Shown: positions 8,899-17,949 of the stretch, piece by piece | Layout: every line of letters begins with the position of its first letter | Numbering within the stretch: position 1 is the stretch's first letter | Source of the DNA: Thermohalobaculum sp050331335 | GTDB taxonomy: Bacteria > Pseudomonadota > Alphaproteobacteria > Rhodobacterales > Rhodobacteraceae | DNA: 62,290 nucleotides | Direction: 5' to 3' | Assembly (NCBI GenBank): GCA_050331335.1 | Contig: JBHJGY010000061.1 | Location: 1-62,290, forward strand | Translations under genes and position numbers: made by a program | The notes under the pieces: model-generated | Seen by the model: the letters and a program-made list of their open reading frames with translations, nothing else | What the model was told of the DNA's origin: nothing | Database searches by the model: none

Positions 8899-9420
8899 AT
8901 GGCCGATTCCGATCCGTGGGATGCCTTCATCTACTTTAAGCCCTCCGGCAAGATCCGCGGCGAAACCTCGGACGACGTTTTGTCCAAAGAGACCGCGATC
9001 GAACTCACCGAATTCACCCTCAAGGCCGAGAACGCGACCGCGGTCAGTTCGGCGACGAAAGGTGTCGGCGGCGCCGGTAAGGTCAAGTTCGAGAAGGTGA
9101 GCTTCAAGAAACGCACCGACACCGCCACGATGGACCTCTGGCACCATCTGTGCGCCGGCACCCAATTCACCGATGCGATCGTCGAAATCCGCCGCAACGG
9201 TCAGAAGTTTCTCGAGTATAAATTCGTGTCGGTGATCCTCTCAGAGGTTGAGACCACGCAGTCGGGCGACGACGAAGCCGAGGATTCGGTCGTTATCGAC
9301 TGGGGTGCAATGACCGGCACCTACTGGTACCAGGATCCGGGCGGCGACGGCACCAGCATGAAGCAGGGCGGCACCGCTGAGTGGAGCCGGACCAAGAACA
9401 AGAACATCGGCAAGATCTGA
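8899..9420 (+). CDS. hcp: T6SS tube protein Hcp (TssD)
   Basis: Hexameric rings of Hcp stack into the inner tube and are secreted. The 173-aa product belongs to the Hcp1 family (DAFIYFKPSGKIRGET at the start, KFEKVSFKKRTD, and a C-terminal DWGAMTGTYWYQD). It is preceded by GAGGAG and followed by a stable hairpin at 9446-9470, which could raise hcp mRNA level relative to the genes downstream. It is the only Hcp in the window and has no C-terminal effector extension. Confidence 0.95.
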   Translation: MADSDPWDAFIYFKPSGKIRGETSDDVLSKETAIELTEFTLKAENATAVSSATKGVGGAGKVKFEKVSFKKRTDTATMDLWHHLCAGTQFTDAIVEIRRNGQKFLEYKFVSVILSEVETTQSGDDEAEDSVVIDWGAMTGTYWYQDPGGDGTSMKQGGTAEWSRTKNKNIGKI

Positions 9421-9445
9421 TCGAGATCGCGCCGCAGAGATCGGG

Positions 9446-9470
9446 CGGGTTCGGGTTTGCGCCGAGCCCG
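9446..9470 (+). terminator. Hairpin after hcp (attenuator or mRNA stabiliser)
   Basis: CGGGTTCGG (9446-9454) pairs over all nine positions with CCGAGCCCG (9462-9470), one pair being G-U, with a 7-base loop. No T-run follows, so it may act as a 3'-end protector or partial stop rather than a strong terminator. Confidence 0.35.
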
Positions 9471-9542
9471 TCGGTATATGGAGCAACTGCCTGGCGCGCC
9501 GGTTCGTGCGTGTCTGTGCCCTGAGTAGAGCGGAGGTGCCCC

Positions 9543-10397
9543 ATGAGCGCCGCATTGGACACCCTTCGCAGTGGGGATTTGGAGGCGACGCTCGCGGCGG
9601 TTCAAGCCGATGTGCGCGCCGAACCCTCCGAGGCAAAGCACCGGGTCTTCCTCTTCCAGTTGCTTTGCATCTTGGGGGAGTGGAACAAGGCCGTGATGCA
9701 GCTGCGCCTGGCCGCGCAGTTGGACGCAGCGGCGACCCCCATGGCCCAAACCTATCGCGAAGCGATCGCCTGTGAGCTGATGCGCAATCGCGTTTTCCAG
9801 GGCGAGACGGCGCCGCTTGTGGTCGGCGAGCCGCAGCAGTGGATCGCGCTGTTGCTCGAGGCCCTTGGCGCGCTTGCCCGCGGCGAAACGGCGGCGGCCG
9901 AGCGCCTGAGGTCGGAGGCGTTCGAGGCCGCGCCGATGACGGCGGGGAGCCTGAATGGCGCGCCCTTCGCCTGGATTGCCGATGCGGATATGCGCCTCGG
10001 TCCGGTGTTGGAGATCGTGCTCGACGGTAAGTATTATTGGGCGCCCTTCACCGCGATCCGCCGGGTGAACATGGAAGCCCCCGAGGATCTGCGCGATCGG
10101 GTTTGGATGCCCGCTCAAATCACCTGGGCGGCTGGCGGCGAGAGCCCGGCCCTGATCCCGACGCGCTATCCCGGCGCCGGCGAGGCCGCGGACAACCTCT
10201 TGCGCATGTCCAAAGCGACAAGCTGGTCCGAGCCAGCGCCAGGGTTTTTCACAGGTACAGGGCAGCGTGTGCTTGCCACCGACATCCAGGAGACCGGGCT
10301 GATGGATGTTCGTGCGATCGAACTCGATACCGCGGGGGCCGATGCGGCGGAGGACACGCCGGGTGCAGAAGCGGCGTCGGAGCCGTTGGATGACTGA
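9543..10397 (+). CDS. tagJ: T6SS accessory protein ImpE/TagJ
   Basis: ImpE/TagJ proteins bind the TssB N-terminus and are thought to modulate sheath recycling by ClpV. The 284-aa product has a helical TPR-like N-terminal half (repeated Ala/Leu-rich helices with GEWNKAVMQL) and the ImpE core FAWIADADMRLGPVLE plus YYWAPF. GGAGG precedes the ATG, and the 3' end overlaps tssE by 8 bases. The C-terminal tail is acidic and variable. The family call is from recognised motifs; the role is taken from characterised homologues. Confidence 0.87.
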   Translation: MSAALDTLRSGDLEATLAAVQADVRAEPSEAKHRVFLFQLLCILGEWNKAVMQLRLAAQLDAAATPMAQTYREAIACELMRNRVFQGETAPLVVGEPQQWIALLLEALGALARGETAAAERLRSEAFEAAPMTAGSLNGAPFAWIADADMRLGPVLEIVLDGKYYWAPFTAIRRVNMEAPEDLRDRVWMPAQITWAAGGESPALIPTRYPGAGEAADNLLRMSKATSWSEPAPGFFTGTGQRVLATDIQETGLMDVRAIELDTAGADAAEDTPGAEAASEPLDD

Positions 10398-10887
10398 CCG
10401 TGGGGCTGCCGAACGTCTGCAACCCTCGCTGCTCGACCGTCTGACCGACGACGAGCCGGGCTCGGCCGTGGAGCCCCGGGACGCGCGCGTCATCGACATC
10501 CGTCGGCTGCGTGAAATCGTGCGGCGCGACCTTGCCTGGCTTTTCAACACGACCGCCTATGAGAGCCTGGAGAGCCTGGAGCGCTTCCCCAATGCTCGGG
10601 TGTCGGCGCTGAATTTTGGCGTGCCGGACCTCGCCGGCATTACGGTAACTCGAAATCGCGCGGCCGAGATCCGCAGCCGGCTCACCGAACGGGTGAAAAT
10701 GTTCGAGCCGCGCATCTTGCCGGACACCCTGACGATCGACTTCTCCGATCAGGATAAGATGACCGAGACCGTGATCGGCTTCGACATCCGAGGCGAGCTC
10801 TGGGCCGAACCGTTGCCCATTGAGTTGTATATGCGCACCGAGCTCGACGTGACCAACGGGGTGCTCACCGTCCGCTCGCAGATCTGA
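10390..10887 (+). CDS. tssE: T6SS baseplate protein TssE (gp25-like)
   Basis: Small baseplate wedge component related to phage T4 gp25, which starts sheath assembly. The 165-aa product shows the gp25/TssE pattern (RRDLAWLFNTTAYES, then VLNFGVPD-like SALNFGVPDLAG). I place the start at 10390, inside the end of tagJ, because the open frame upstream is in the tagJ coding region and unlike TssE. tssF begins 8 bases after the stop. Confidence 0.93.
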   Translation: MTDRGAAERLQPSLLDRLTDDEPGSAVEPRDARVIDIRRLREIVRRDLAWLFNTTAYESLESLERFPNARVSALNFGVPDLAGITVTRNRAAEIRSRLTERVKMFEPRILPDTLTIDFSDQDKMTETVIGFDIRGELWAEPLPIELYMRTELDVTNGVLTVRSQI

Positions 10888-10895
10888 TCGCGCCG

Positions 10896-12776
10896 ATGGA
10901 TCCGCGCCTGCTCAAGCATTATGAGGACGAACTGGCCTTTATCCGGGAGATGGGGGCGGAGTTCGCTGAGGCCTATCCGAAGATTGCCGCGCGGCTCGGC
11001 ATGGAGGGGCTCGAGGTCTTCGACCCCTATGTCGAGCGGCTGCTCGAGGGCTTCGCCTTCCTCGCGGCGCGGGTGCAGCTGGAGTTGTCGCTGCAATACC
11101 CGACCTTTACGCAGCACCTTCTGGAGATCGTCTATCCGCATTACACGGCGCCGACGCCCTCGATGATGATCGCGCGGCTGGTGCCCGACGCCGCCGGTGG
11201 CGGGCTCGACAGCGGCTTCTCCCTGCCGGCGGGGACCCGGCTGCGCAATCCGCAGCGGGAGAGCGATCTGACCCCGTGTCTGTTCAAGACGGCACATGCG
11301 GTCACGCTTTGGCCGCTCGAGATCTCGGAGGCCGAGTATATCGACGGACGCGGAGAGCTCGTTGCGGCGGGGCTCGGCGGCGAGCCTGAGGCGCGGGCGG
11401 CGATCCGCCTGAGGCTCCGCCATGTCGGGGGGGATGCGATCTCGAGCCTGCCTCTTGACACGTTGAGCCTGCATGTGACCGGCACCGACCCGGCTTCCTG
11501 GCGCCTCTACGAACTGCTCGGCAACGACAGCCTTGCCGTCTGTGCCCGGTCTACAAACAGACGCAGCGACTGGGTTGAGCCGCTGACCCGCGGGCCCTTG
11601 CCGCCGCTCGGGTTCGACGCCGCGGAGGCCATGTTGCCGTACCCCGGGCAGTCCTTCGACGGCTATCGGCTCCTCCAAGAGTATTTCGCCCTGCCACAGC
11701 GCTTCTTCTTTTTCCGCCTGGCGGGGCTGCAGCCGGGGGTGGCGCGTTGTCGCGAAAGCGAGATCGACCTTTACGTGCTGCTGTCGAGCTCGAGCCCGGA
11801 AATGCGCAGTGTTGTCGATGCCGGAAATTTCGAGCTTTTCGCGACCCCTGCGGTCAATCTTTTCGAGAAGCGGTGCGACCGGGTGCGGGTGCGCGAGGTC
11901 GATATCGACCATCATCTGGTCCCGGACCGGATCTCGCCGCTCGACTACGAAGTGCATCATCTGACGAGCGTGCTCGGGATCGCCGGCGCGGAGAAGGAGG
12001 ATGTCGAGTTCCGCCCCTTCTACTCCGCCGACGATCTGACCGCCGCCGGCGACGGCCACACCGCTTATTACGCTGTGAAGCGCCAGATGCGTCAGCGCTC
12101 CGAGCGTCAGCGGCTCAAGGGCGCCCGGACCTCCTATCTCGGCTCCGAGGTGTTCCTGACCCTCGTCGACCAAGCCAATGCCCCGTATTCGGACTCGATC
12201 GAGCAGTTGGCAGTGAGCGCCATGTGCACCAACCGGGATCTGCCCCTCGTCTTGTCGATCGGTGGGGGCGAGACGGATTTCTATCTGCCGGACGGAGGCC
12301 CCGTTTCCGAGATCCGAGCGATCGTCGCGCCCACCCGTCCACGGCCGTCGCTGGCCCAAGGTGAGCCGGCCTGGCGGATCATCAGTCATCTGAGCCTCAA
12401 CTATCTCTCGATCGTCGACAGCGGATCCGCCGAAGGCGGCCAAGCGCTGCGCGAGATGTTGGCGATTTATGCGCCGCAGGGAGACCGGGCCATCGCCAAG
12501 CAGATCGACGGTGTGGTCGGGGTGAGTTCGCGGCCGATCGTACGCCGGTTGCAAGATCCGGTGCTGTCGACCGCAGTGCGCGGCATCGAGGTGACGGTTC
12601 AGTTCGACGAAAACCAGTTCGAAGGCGCCGGAGTATACTTGCTCGGCGCGGTGCTTGAACGGTTTTTTGCAAAATATGTGTCGCTGAATAGCTTCACTGA
12701 AACAGTAATTCGCAGCGAAGACCGGGGAGACATCGCACGATGGACAGCGAGGAGCGGAACGCGCCTGTTGATCTGA
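10896..12776 (+). CDS. tssF: T6SS baseplate protein TssF (ImpG)
   Basis: Largest baseplate wedge protein; it works with TssG, TssE and TssK. The 626-aa product begins MDPRLLKHYEDELAFIREMG, the standard TssF N-terminus, and carries RLLEGFAFLAARVQLEL and YPHYTAPTPSMMI. Length is normal. The 3' end overlaps tssG by 37 bases, indicating coupled expression. Confidence 0.96.
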   Translation: MDPRLLKHYEDELAFIREMGAEFAEAYPKIAARLGMEGLEVFDPYVERLLEGFAFLAARVQLELSLQYPTFTQHLLEIVYPHYTAPTPSMMIARLVPDAAGGGLDSGFSLPAGTRLRNPQRESDLTPCLFKTAHAVTLWPLEISEAEYIDGRGELVAAGLGGEPEARAAIRLRLRHVGGDAISSLPLDTLSLHVTGTDPASWRLYELLGNDSLAVCARSTNRRSDWVEPLTRGPLPPLGFDAAEAMLPYPGQSFDGYRLLQEYFALPQRFFFFRLAGLQPGVARCRESEIDLYVLLSSSSPEMRSVVDAGNFELFATPAVNLFEKRCDRVRVREVDIDHHLVPDRISPLDYEVHHLTSVLGIAGAEKEDVEFRPFYSADDLTAAGDGHTAYYAVKRQMRQRSERQRLKGARTSYLGSEVFLTLVDQANAPYSDSIEQLAVSAMCTNRDLPLVLSIGGGETDFYLPDGGPVSEIRAIVAPTRPRPSLAQGEPAWRIISHLSLNYLSIVDSGSAEGGQALREMLAIYAPQGDRAIAKQIDGVVGVSSRPIVRRLQDPVLSTAVRGIEVTVQFDENQFEGAGVYLLGAVLERFFAKYVSLNSFTETVIRSEDRGDIARWTARSGTRLLI

Positions 12777-13780
12777 TGCGGCTCGCAGGCCTCGCGGCGG
12801 ATCCCAAGCGCTACCACGTGCTCAAAGCCTTGCGGCTGATCGAGGCCGCTTATCCGGACCGGCCGCGGTTTGGGCGGTCTCGGCGTCCCAATCGCGATCC
12901 GGTGCGGCTTGGGCAGAACCCAGAGCTCGCTTTTGCGACCTCGACCGTGGATAGTTTCGCGCTTGGTGGCGCCGACCAACCTGCCCGGCTTTCAGCCCAT
13001 TTCTTCGGGCTTTGGGGGCCGCATGGCGCGTTGCCCCTGCATCTCACGGAATACGCCCGCGACCGGTTCAGAAACCACCACGACCCAACCCTCGTGGCAT
13101 TCGGCAACGTGTTTCACCATCGGATGATGAGCCTGTTCTACCGCGCTTGGGCGTCTGCCGAGCCGGCGGCGAGCCACGACCGGCCGGATGACGATCCCTT
13201 TGGCGAGAAGGTCGCGGCCGTGGCCGGTCGGATGGGCGCTGCGTTTAAGCATCGCGACGCCATGCCGGATCTGGTGAAGCTTGGCTTTTCGGGACGTCTG
13301 ACGCACAGCGCGCGCAACGAGGAGGGCCTCCTCGCGCTCGTTGCACATTTCTTCCGCGCCGGTGTCTCGATCGAAAGTTTTGTCGGCAGCTGGCTGGAGC
13401 TCGACCACCGCGACCGGTTTGCCTTTCCCGGGCCGCGGCCCGTGGCGCAGCTGGGGCGGTCGATCACCGTCGGCGAGCGGGTCTGGAGCCGTCAGGCCAA
13501 GTTCCGCATCCGGATCGGGCCGCTCACGCTCGACGCGTACAACCGGCTGTTGCCAGGCGGCGAGAGCCTCAGACGGCTTCGGGCGATCGTGGCCAACTAT
13601 ATCGGCGAGGAACTCGACTGGGAGGTTGCCCTCGTGCTCGAAGCGGCGGAGGTGCCGGCGTTGGAGCTTGGGCGGCAGGGGCGGCTCGGCTGGACGACAT
13701 GGATCGGCACACGTCCTGACGAGACGGATGCTGACGATTTGATGCTAATGCCGCAAGATGCACCGACGGCGGCGGCCTAA
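12740..13780 (+). CDS. tssG: T6SS baseplate protein TssG (ImpH)
   Basis: Baseplate wedge component that bridges TssF and TssK. The 346-aa product has the family pattern PRFGRSRRPNRDPVRLGQ, HFFGLWGPHGALPLHLTEYA and the C-terminal LPGGESLRRLRAIV segment. The ATG lies within the 3' end of tssF. clpV follows 29 bases after the stop. Confidence 0.96.
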   Translation: MDSEERNAPVDLMRLAGLAADPKRYHVLKALRLIEAAYPDRPRFGRSRRPNRDPVRLGQNPELAFATSTVDSFALGGADQPARLSAHFFGLWGPHGALPLHLTEYARDRFRNHHDPTLVAFGNVFHHRMMSLFYRAWASAEPAASHDRPDDDPFGEKVAAVAGRMGAAFKHRDAMPDLVKLGFSGRLTHSARNEEGLLALVAHFFRAGVSIESFVGSWLELDHRDRFAFPGPRPVAQLGRSITVGERVWSRQAKFRIRIGPLTLDAYNRLLPGGESLRRLRAIVANYIGEELDWEVALVLEAAEVPALELGRQGRLGWTTWIGTRPDETDADDLMLMPQDAPTAAA

Positions 13781-13809
13781 GTGAAAGATGGGAAAAGGGG
13801 GACAGGAGC

Positions 13810-16515
13810 ATGGCGGGTATCAGCCGCGTAAACCTCTTCGGCAAGCTTAACTCGCTGGGCTACCGCTCGATCGAGAGTGCGACGGTGTTCTGCAAGATGC
13901 GGGGCAACCCGTATGTCGAGCTGGTGCATTGGATCCACCAGATTCTGCAGCATCAGGACAGCGACATCCACAAGATCGCCAAGCATTTCGAGATGGATGC
14001 GGCGGGGCTGGTCCGCGATATGACCGCAGCTCTCGACGAACTGCCCCGCGGGGCGACCTCGATCTCGGATCTCTCGTCGCATCTTGAGGAGGCGGTACAG
14101 CAGGGCTGGGTTTGGGCCTCGCTCGGGCACAAGTCGAACCAAGTGCGTACCGGCCATTTGATCCTCGGGATGCTGAAGACCCCGTCGCTCGACAACGCGC
14201 TCTACCGGATCTCGGCGCAGTTCAAGAAAGTGAAGGGCGACGAGCTCGACGCGGAGTTCGCCACCATCGTCGAAGGCTCGCCGGAAGATCATCTCGCGCC
14301 GAAGGACGGGTCGGTCGTCGGCGGCGGGGCGGTGCCGGGCGAGGCATCCGGCGCGATGGCGCCCGCCCAGATGGGCAAGGAGGAGGCGCTGAAGCAGTTC
14401 TGCGTCGATCTCACCGAGAAGGCCCGCGCCGGCGAGATGGATGAGATCGTCGGCCGCGACGAGGAAATCCGTCAGATCGTCGATATCTTGATGCGCCGGC
14501 GGCAGAACAACCCGATCCTCACTGGCGAGGCGGGGGTGGGCAAAACCGCGGTGGTCGAAGGATTTGCCCTGCGCATCGCGCGGGGGGATGTGCCGCCCTC
14601 CTTGGCGGAGGCGCGGCTGCTCAACCTCGATGTGGGGCTGTTGCAGGCCGGCGCCTCGATGAAGGGCGAGTTCGAGGAGCGCCTGCGGTCGGTGATCGAG
14701 GAGGTTCAGGCGAGCCCCAAGCCGATCCTGCTGTTCGTCGACGAGGCGCATACCTTGATCGGCGCCGGAGGCCAAGCGGGCACCGGAGACGCGGCCAACT
14801 TGCTGAAGCCGGCGCTTGCCCGAGGGACCTTGCGCACCATCGCCGCAACCACCTGGGCGGAGTACAAAAAGCATATCGAGAAGGACCCCGCCCTCACGCG
14901 GCGCTTCCAGGTCGTTCAGGTCGACGAGCCGGACGAGCAGAAGGCGATCCTGATGATGCGCGGGATCGCGTCCATGCTGGAGGGCCACCACAAGGTGCAG
15001 GTGCTCGACGAGGCGCTGGCGGCCTCTGTCAAGTATTCGGCGCGCTACATCCCGGCCCGCCAGCTCCCGGACAAGTCGGTGAGCCTGCTCGACACCGCTT
15101 GCGCCCGCGTTGCGGTCTCCCAGCATGCGGTGCCGGCCGAAGTAGATGACAGCCGCCGTCGGATCCAGGCCTTCGACACCGAGCTCGAAATCATCGGGCG
15201 GGACGAGACCGCCGGGCTCGAGGTGGGCGCGCGGCGCGAGGCGATTGCGCATGCAAAGGGGCAGGAGCAGGAGCGGCTTACCGGGCTCGAGAAGCGCTGG
15301 GAGGACGAGAAGGCGCTGGTCGAGACGATCCTGGAGCTGCGGGCCAAGCTCCGCGAAGGCGGCGGCGCGGTCGAGGGCACTGCGGCGGAGGAGAACCCGC
15401 CCGCCTCGCCGCTCACCGAAGACGAGCGGGGCGAGGTGCTGACCGCGCTCCGGGCTAAGCAGGAGGAGCTTCACACGCTTCAGGGCGAGCACCCGCTGAT
15501 CCTGCCGATCGTCGACGAACAGGCGGTGGCCTCCGTGGTGGCCGATTGGACCGGCATTCCCGTCGGGCGCATGGTCAAGGACGAGATCAAGAACGTCCTC
15601 GAGCTCGCCAACCGTCTGGGCGAACGCGTGATCGGCCAGGACCATGCGATGGAGATGATCGCCAAACGGGTTCAGACGGCGCGAGCCGGACTCGACAATC
15701 CCTCCAAGCCCATCGGCGTGTTCCTGCTCGCCGGCACCTCGGGTGTGGGTAAGACCGAGACGGCGCTGGCGCTTGCCGAGGTGATGTATGGCGGCGAGCA
15801 GAACGTCGTGACCATCAACATGTCGGAGTTCCAGGAGGCGCACACGGTCTCCACGCTGAAAGGCGCACCTCCGGGCTATGTCGGCTATGGCGAGGGCGGG
15901 ATCCTGACCGAGGCGGTCCGGCGCAAGCCTTACTCCGTGGTGCTGCTCGACGAGGTCGAGAAAGCCCACCCGGATGTGCACGAGATCTTCTTCCAGGTGT
16001 TCGACAAGGGCCAAATGGAAGACGGCGAAGGCCGGATGATCGACTTCAAGAACACGCTCATCCTGCTGACCTCGAATGTCGGCTCGGACATGATCATGGA
16101 CATGTGCGCCGATCCCGATCTCATGCCAGAGCCAGAGGGGATCGCGAAGGCGTTGCGCGAACCGCTCTTGAAGGTCTTCCCCGCCGCGCTGCTGGGCCGG
16201 CTCGTCACCATCCCCTATTACCCGCTGACGCCCAAGATGCTCGACCTGATCACCCGACTGCAACTCAAGCGGATCAGCAAGCGGGTCACCGAGAGCCATT
16301 CGGTGCCGTTCGAGTACAGCGACGCGGTGGTCGACACCATCGTCGAACGTTGCCAGGAACTCGAGTCCGGCGGGCGCATGATCGACGCGATCCTGACGAA
16401 CACGATGCTGCCGGCGATCTCCGGCGAGTTCCTGCGTCGGATGATGGAGGGCGAGCCGATTACCAAGGTGTCCGTAGGGATCGAAAAAGGCGATTTTAGC
16501 TACGCCTTCGGTTGA
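13810..16515 (+). CDS. tssH: T6SS sheath-disassembly ATPase ClpV (TssH)
   Basis: AAA+ ATPase that pulls contracted sheath apart for reuse. The 901-aa product has a ClpV-type N-domain (starting with NLFGKLNSLGYRSIESATVF), Walker A motifs GEAGVGKT at residue 239 and GTSGVGKT at 642, LLFVDEAHTLIGAGG and VLLDEVEKAHPDV Walker B regions, and a ClpB-type middle domain between about 440 and 560. Length is typical. GGGGGACAGGAGC precedes the ATG. The next gene, 32 bases on, is an ion channel rather than the usual T6SS gene. Confidence 0.96.
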   Translation: MAGISRVNLFGKLNSLGYRSIESATVFCKMRGNPYVELVHWIHQILQHQDSDIHKIAKHFEMDAAGLVRDMTAALDELPRGATSISDLSSHLEEAVQQGWVWASLGHKSNQVRTGHLILGMLKTPSLDNALYRISAQFKKVKGDELDAEFATIVEGSPEDHLAPKDGSVVGGGAVPGEASGAMAPAQMGKEEALKQFCVDLTEKARAGEMDEIVGRDEEIRQIVDILMRRRQNNPILTGEAGVGKTAVVEGFALRIARGDVPPSLAEARLLNLDVGLLQAGASMKGEFEERLRSVIEEVQASPKPILLFVDEAHTLIGAGGQAGTGDAANLLKPALARGTLRTIAATTWAEYKKHIEKDPALTRRFQVVQVDEPDEQKAILMMRGIASMLEGHHKVQVLDEALAASVKYSARYIPARQLPDKSVSLLDTACARVAVSQHAVPAEVDDSRRRIQAFDTELEIIGRDETAGLEVGARREAIAHAKGQEQERLTGLEKRWEDEKALVETILELRAKLREGGGAVEGTAAEENPPASPLTEDERGEVLTALRAKQEELHTLQGEHPLILPIVDEQAVASVVADWTGIPVGRMVKDEIKNVLELANRLGERVIGQDHAMEMIAKRVQTARAGLDNPSKPIGVFLLAGTSGVGKTETALALAEVMYGGEQNVVTINMSEFQEAHTVSTLKGAPPGYVGYGEGGILTEAVRRKPYSVVLLDEVEKAHPDVHEIFFQVFDKGQMEDGEGRMIDFKNTLILLTSNVGSDMIMDMCADPDLMPEPEGIAKALREPLLKVFPAALLGRLVTIPYYPLTPKMLDLITRLQLKRISKRVTESHSVPFEYSDAVVDTIVERCQELESGGRMIDAILTNTMLPAISGEFLRRMMEGEPITKVSVGIEKGDFSYAFG

Positions 16516-16547
16516 GGTTTATCGTCTGAGAGTGGGGATGGGCGGCA

Positions 16548-17825
16548 ATGATGCATGAGACGGAAGCGACCCGGGAGGACAGCCGCGTGCGCTTGCAGCG
16601 CGCTGTCGAAAGCGACGCTTTCAACAACGCGATCTTCGCCGTCATCATCCTCAACGTCGTCGCCTTGATCCTCAGCTCGTCCGAGACGCTGTCCGGCGAG
16701 TTCGCCGATGTGTTCGTCGGCATCCACAAATTTTCCCTCGCGATCTTCGCGCTTGAAATGGTGCTGAAGCTCTATGCTTACCGGGGCGGGTTCTTTCGCT
16801 CGGCCTGGAACATCTTCGACCTGATCGTGGTCATCGTGGCGCTGGTACCGGCAATCGGCAACATGTCGATGCTCCGTCTGGTCCGGGTGGCGCGGGCGCT
16901 TCGGCTCGTCAGCGCGTATCGGGCGCTCAACAGTCAGGACGCGGCGATCGAGGAATTGGAGCGGCTCGACCCGGCGAGCCCGCGCGCAAAGCTCAGGGCC
17001 CTGCTCGAGCGGGACGAGGCGCGGAACTTCATTCTGGCGGTGATCATTCTCAACGGGTTCCTGTTGGGCGTGACCACCTCGGCCAAGCTCTCGGAGAGCT
17101 CGCTCCAAATCATTTCGATCATCGACCGGGTTGTCATCGGGATTTTCGTCGTCGAGATGATCCTCAAGCTCTATGCCTATCGGATGCGGTTCTTCGCCTC
17201 CGCCTGGAACCTCTTCGACCTGCTCGTCGTGATCGTGTCGCTCTTGCCGCAGACGGACAGCCTCTCGGTGCTCAGGGGCATGCGGGTGATCCGTGCGCTG
17301 AGGGTCATGTCGGCGATCCCGCAAATGCGCGAGGTGGTGAAGGCGCTCGTGGATGCGTTGCCGGGAATGGGGGCGGTCGTGCTCCTGCTCGGGGTGATTT
17401 ATTATATTTTCGGGATCATGGCGACGCTCTGGTTCGGTGAGGCGTTCCCGCAGTGGTTCGGTACGCTGGGCAGCTCGCTCTACTCGCTGTTCCAGATCAT
17501 GACCCTCGAAAGCTGGTCGATGGGGATCGTGCGGCCGGTGATGGAAGTTTTCCCCTGGGCCTGGGCGTTTTTCGTGCCGTTCATCACCATGACGGCTTTC
17601 GCGGTGCTCAACTTGTTCATCGGCATCTTGGTCAATGCGATGCAGGCGGCGGTCGAGGCCGAGACCGAGGCCGAGTTGGAGAAGATCCGCGACCTGGTGC
17701 GCGACGAGAACGCAGCCGTTGCCGAGCAGGTGGCCGCGCTGCATGAGGACATCCGCCGGCTTTCGGCGCAGCTGCATTATCTGACGCAACACGGGCCGCC
17801 AGGCGGGCCGCCGCCGGGAAGCTGA
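16548..17825 (+). CDS. NavAb-like voltage-gated sodium channel with an extra N-terminal voltage sensor
   Basis: 425 aa. Residues about 25-128 form one four-helix voltage-sensor domain with S4 arginines at 110, 113, 116 and 119. Residues about 157-262 form a second with S4 arginines at 243, 246, 249 and 252. One pore module follows (about 262-367) with filter TLESWSM at 319-325 and a following GIVRP.MEV stretch as in NavAb. A helical, charged tail (370-412) could be the coiled coil that tetramerises BacNav channels. Known BacNav proteins have one sensor per pore, about 230-290 aa, so the VSD-VSD-pore order is unusual. The gene is co-directional with the T6SS genes, 32 bases after clpV. Sodium selectivity is inferred from the filter. 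The role in secretion is unknown. Confidence 0.9.
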   Translation: MMHETEATREDSRVRLQRAVESDAFNNAIFAVIILNVVALILSSSETLSGEFADVFVGIHKFSLAIFALEMVLKLYAYRGGFFRSAWNIFDLIVVIVALVPAIGNMSMLRLVRVARALRLVSAYRALNSQDAAIEELERLDPASPRAKLRALLERDEARNFILAVIILNGFLLGVTTSAKLSESSLQIISIIDRVVIGIFVVEMILKLYAYRMRFFASAWNLFDLLVVIVSLLPQTDSLSVLRGMRVIRALRVMSAIPQMREVVKALVDALPGMGAVVLLLGVIYYIFGIMATLWFGEAFPQWFGTLGSSLYSLFQIMTLESWSMGIVRPVMEVFPWAWAFFVPFITMTAFAVLNLFIGILVNAMQAAVEAETEAELEKIRDLVRDENAAVAEQVAALHEDIRRLSAQLHYLTQHGPPGGPPPGS

Positions 17826-17949
17826 GCGTCGGGGGAGAGGCTTGCGCCCCGACGGGCGCGGTGCGAAAGATTCGAATGGTGCGAGGCGGGTGCGGGGGCG
17901 GCCGGGGGTCGCGCGCAGGCATCTTGAGACGGGGCAGGCGGAGGCTCGA

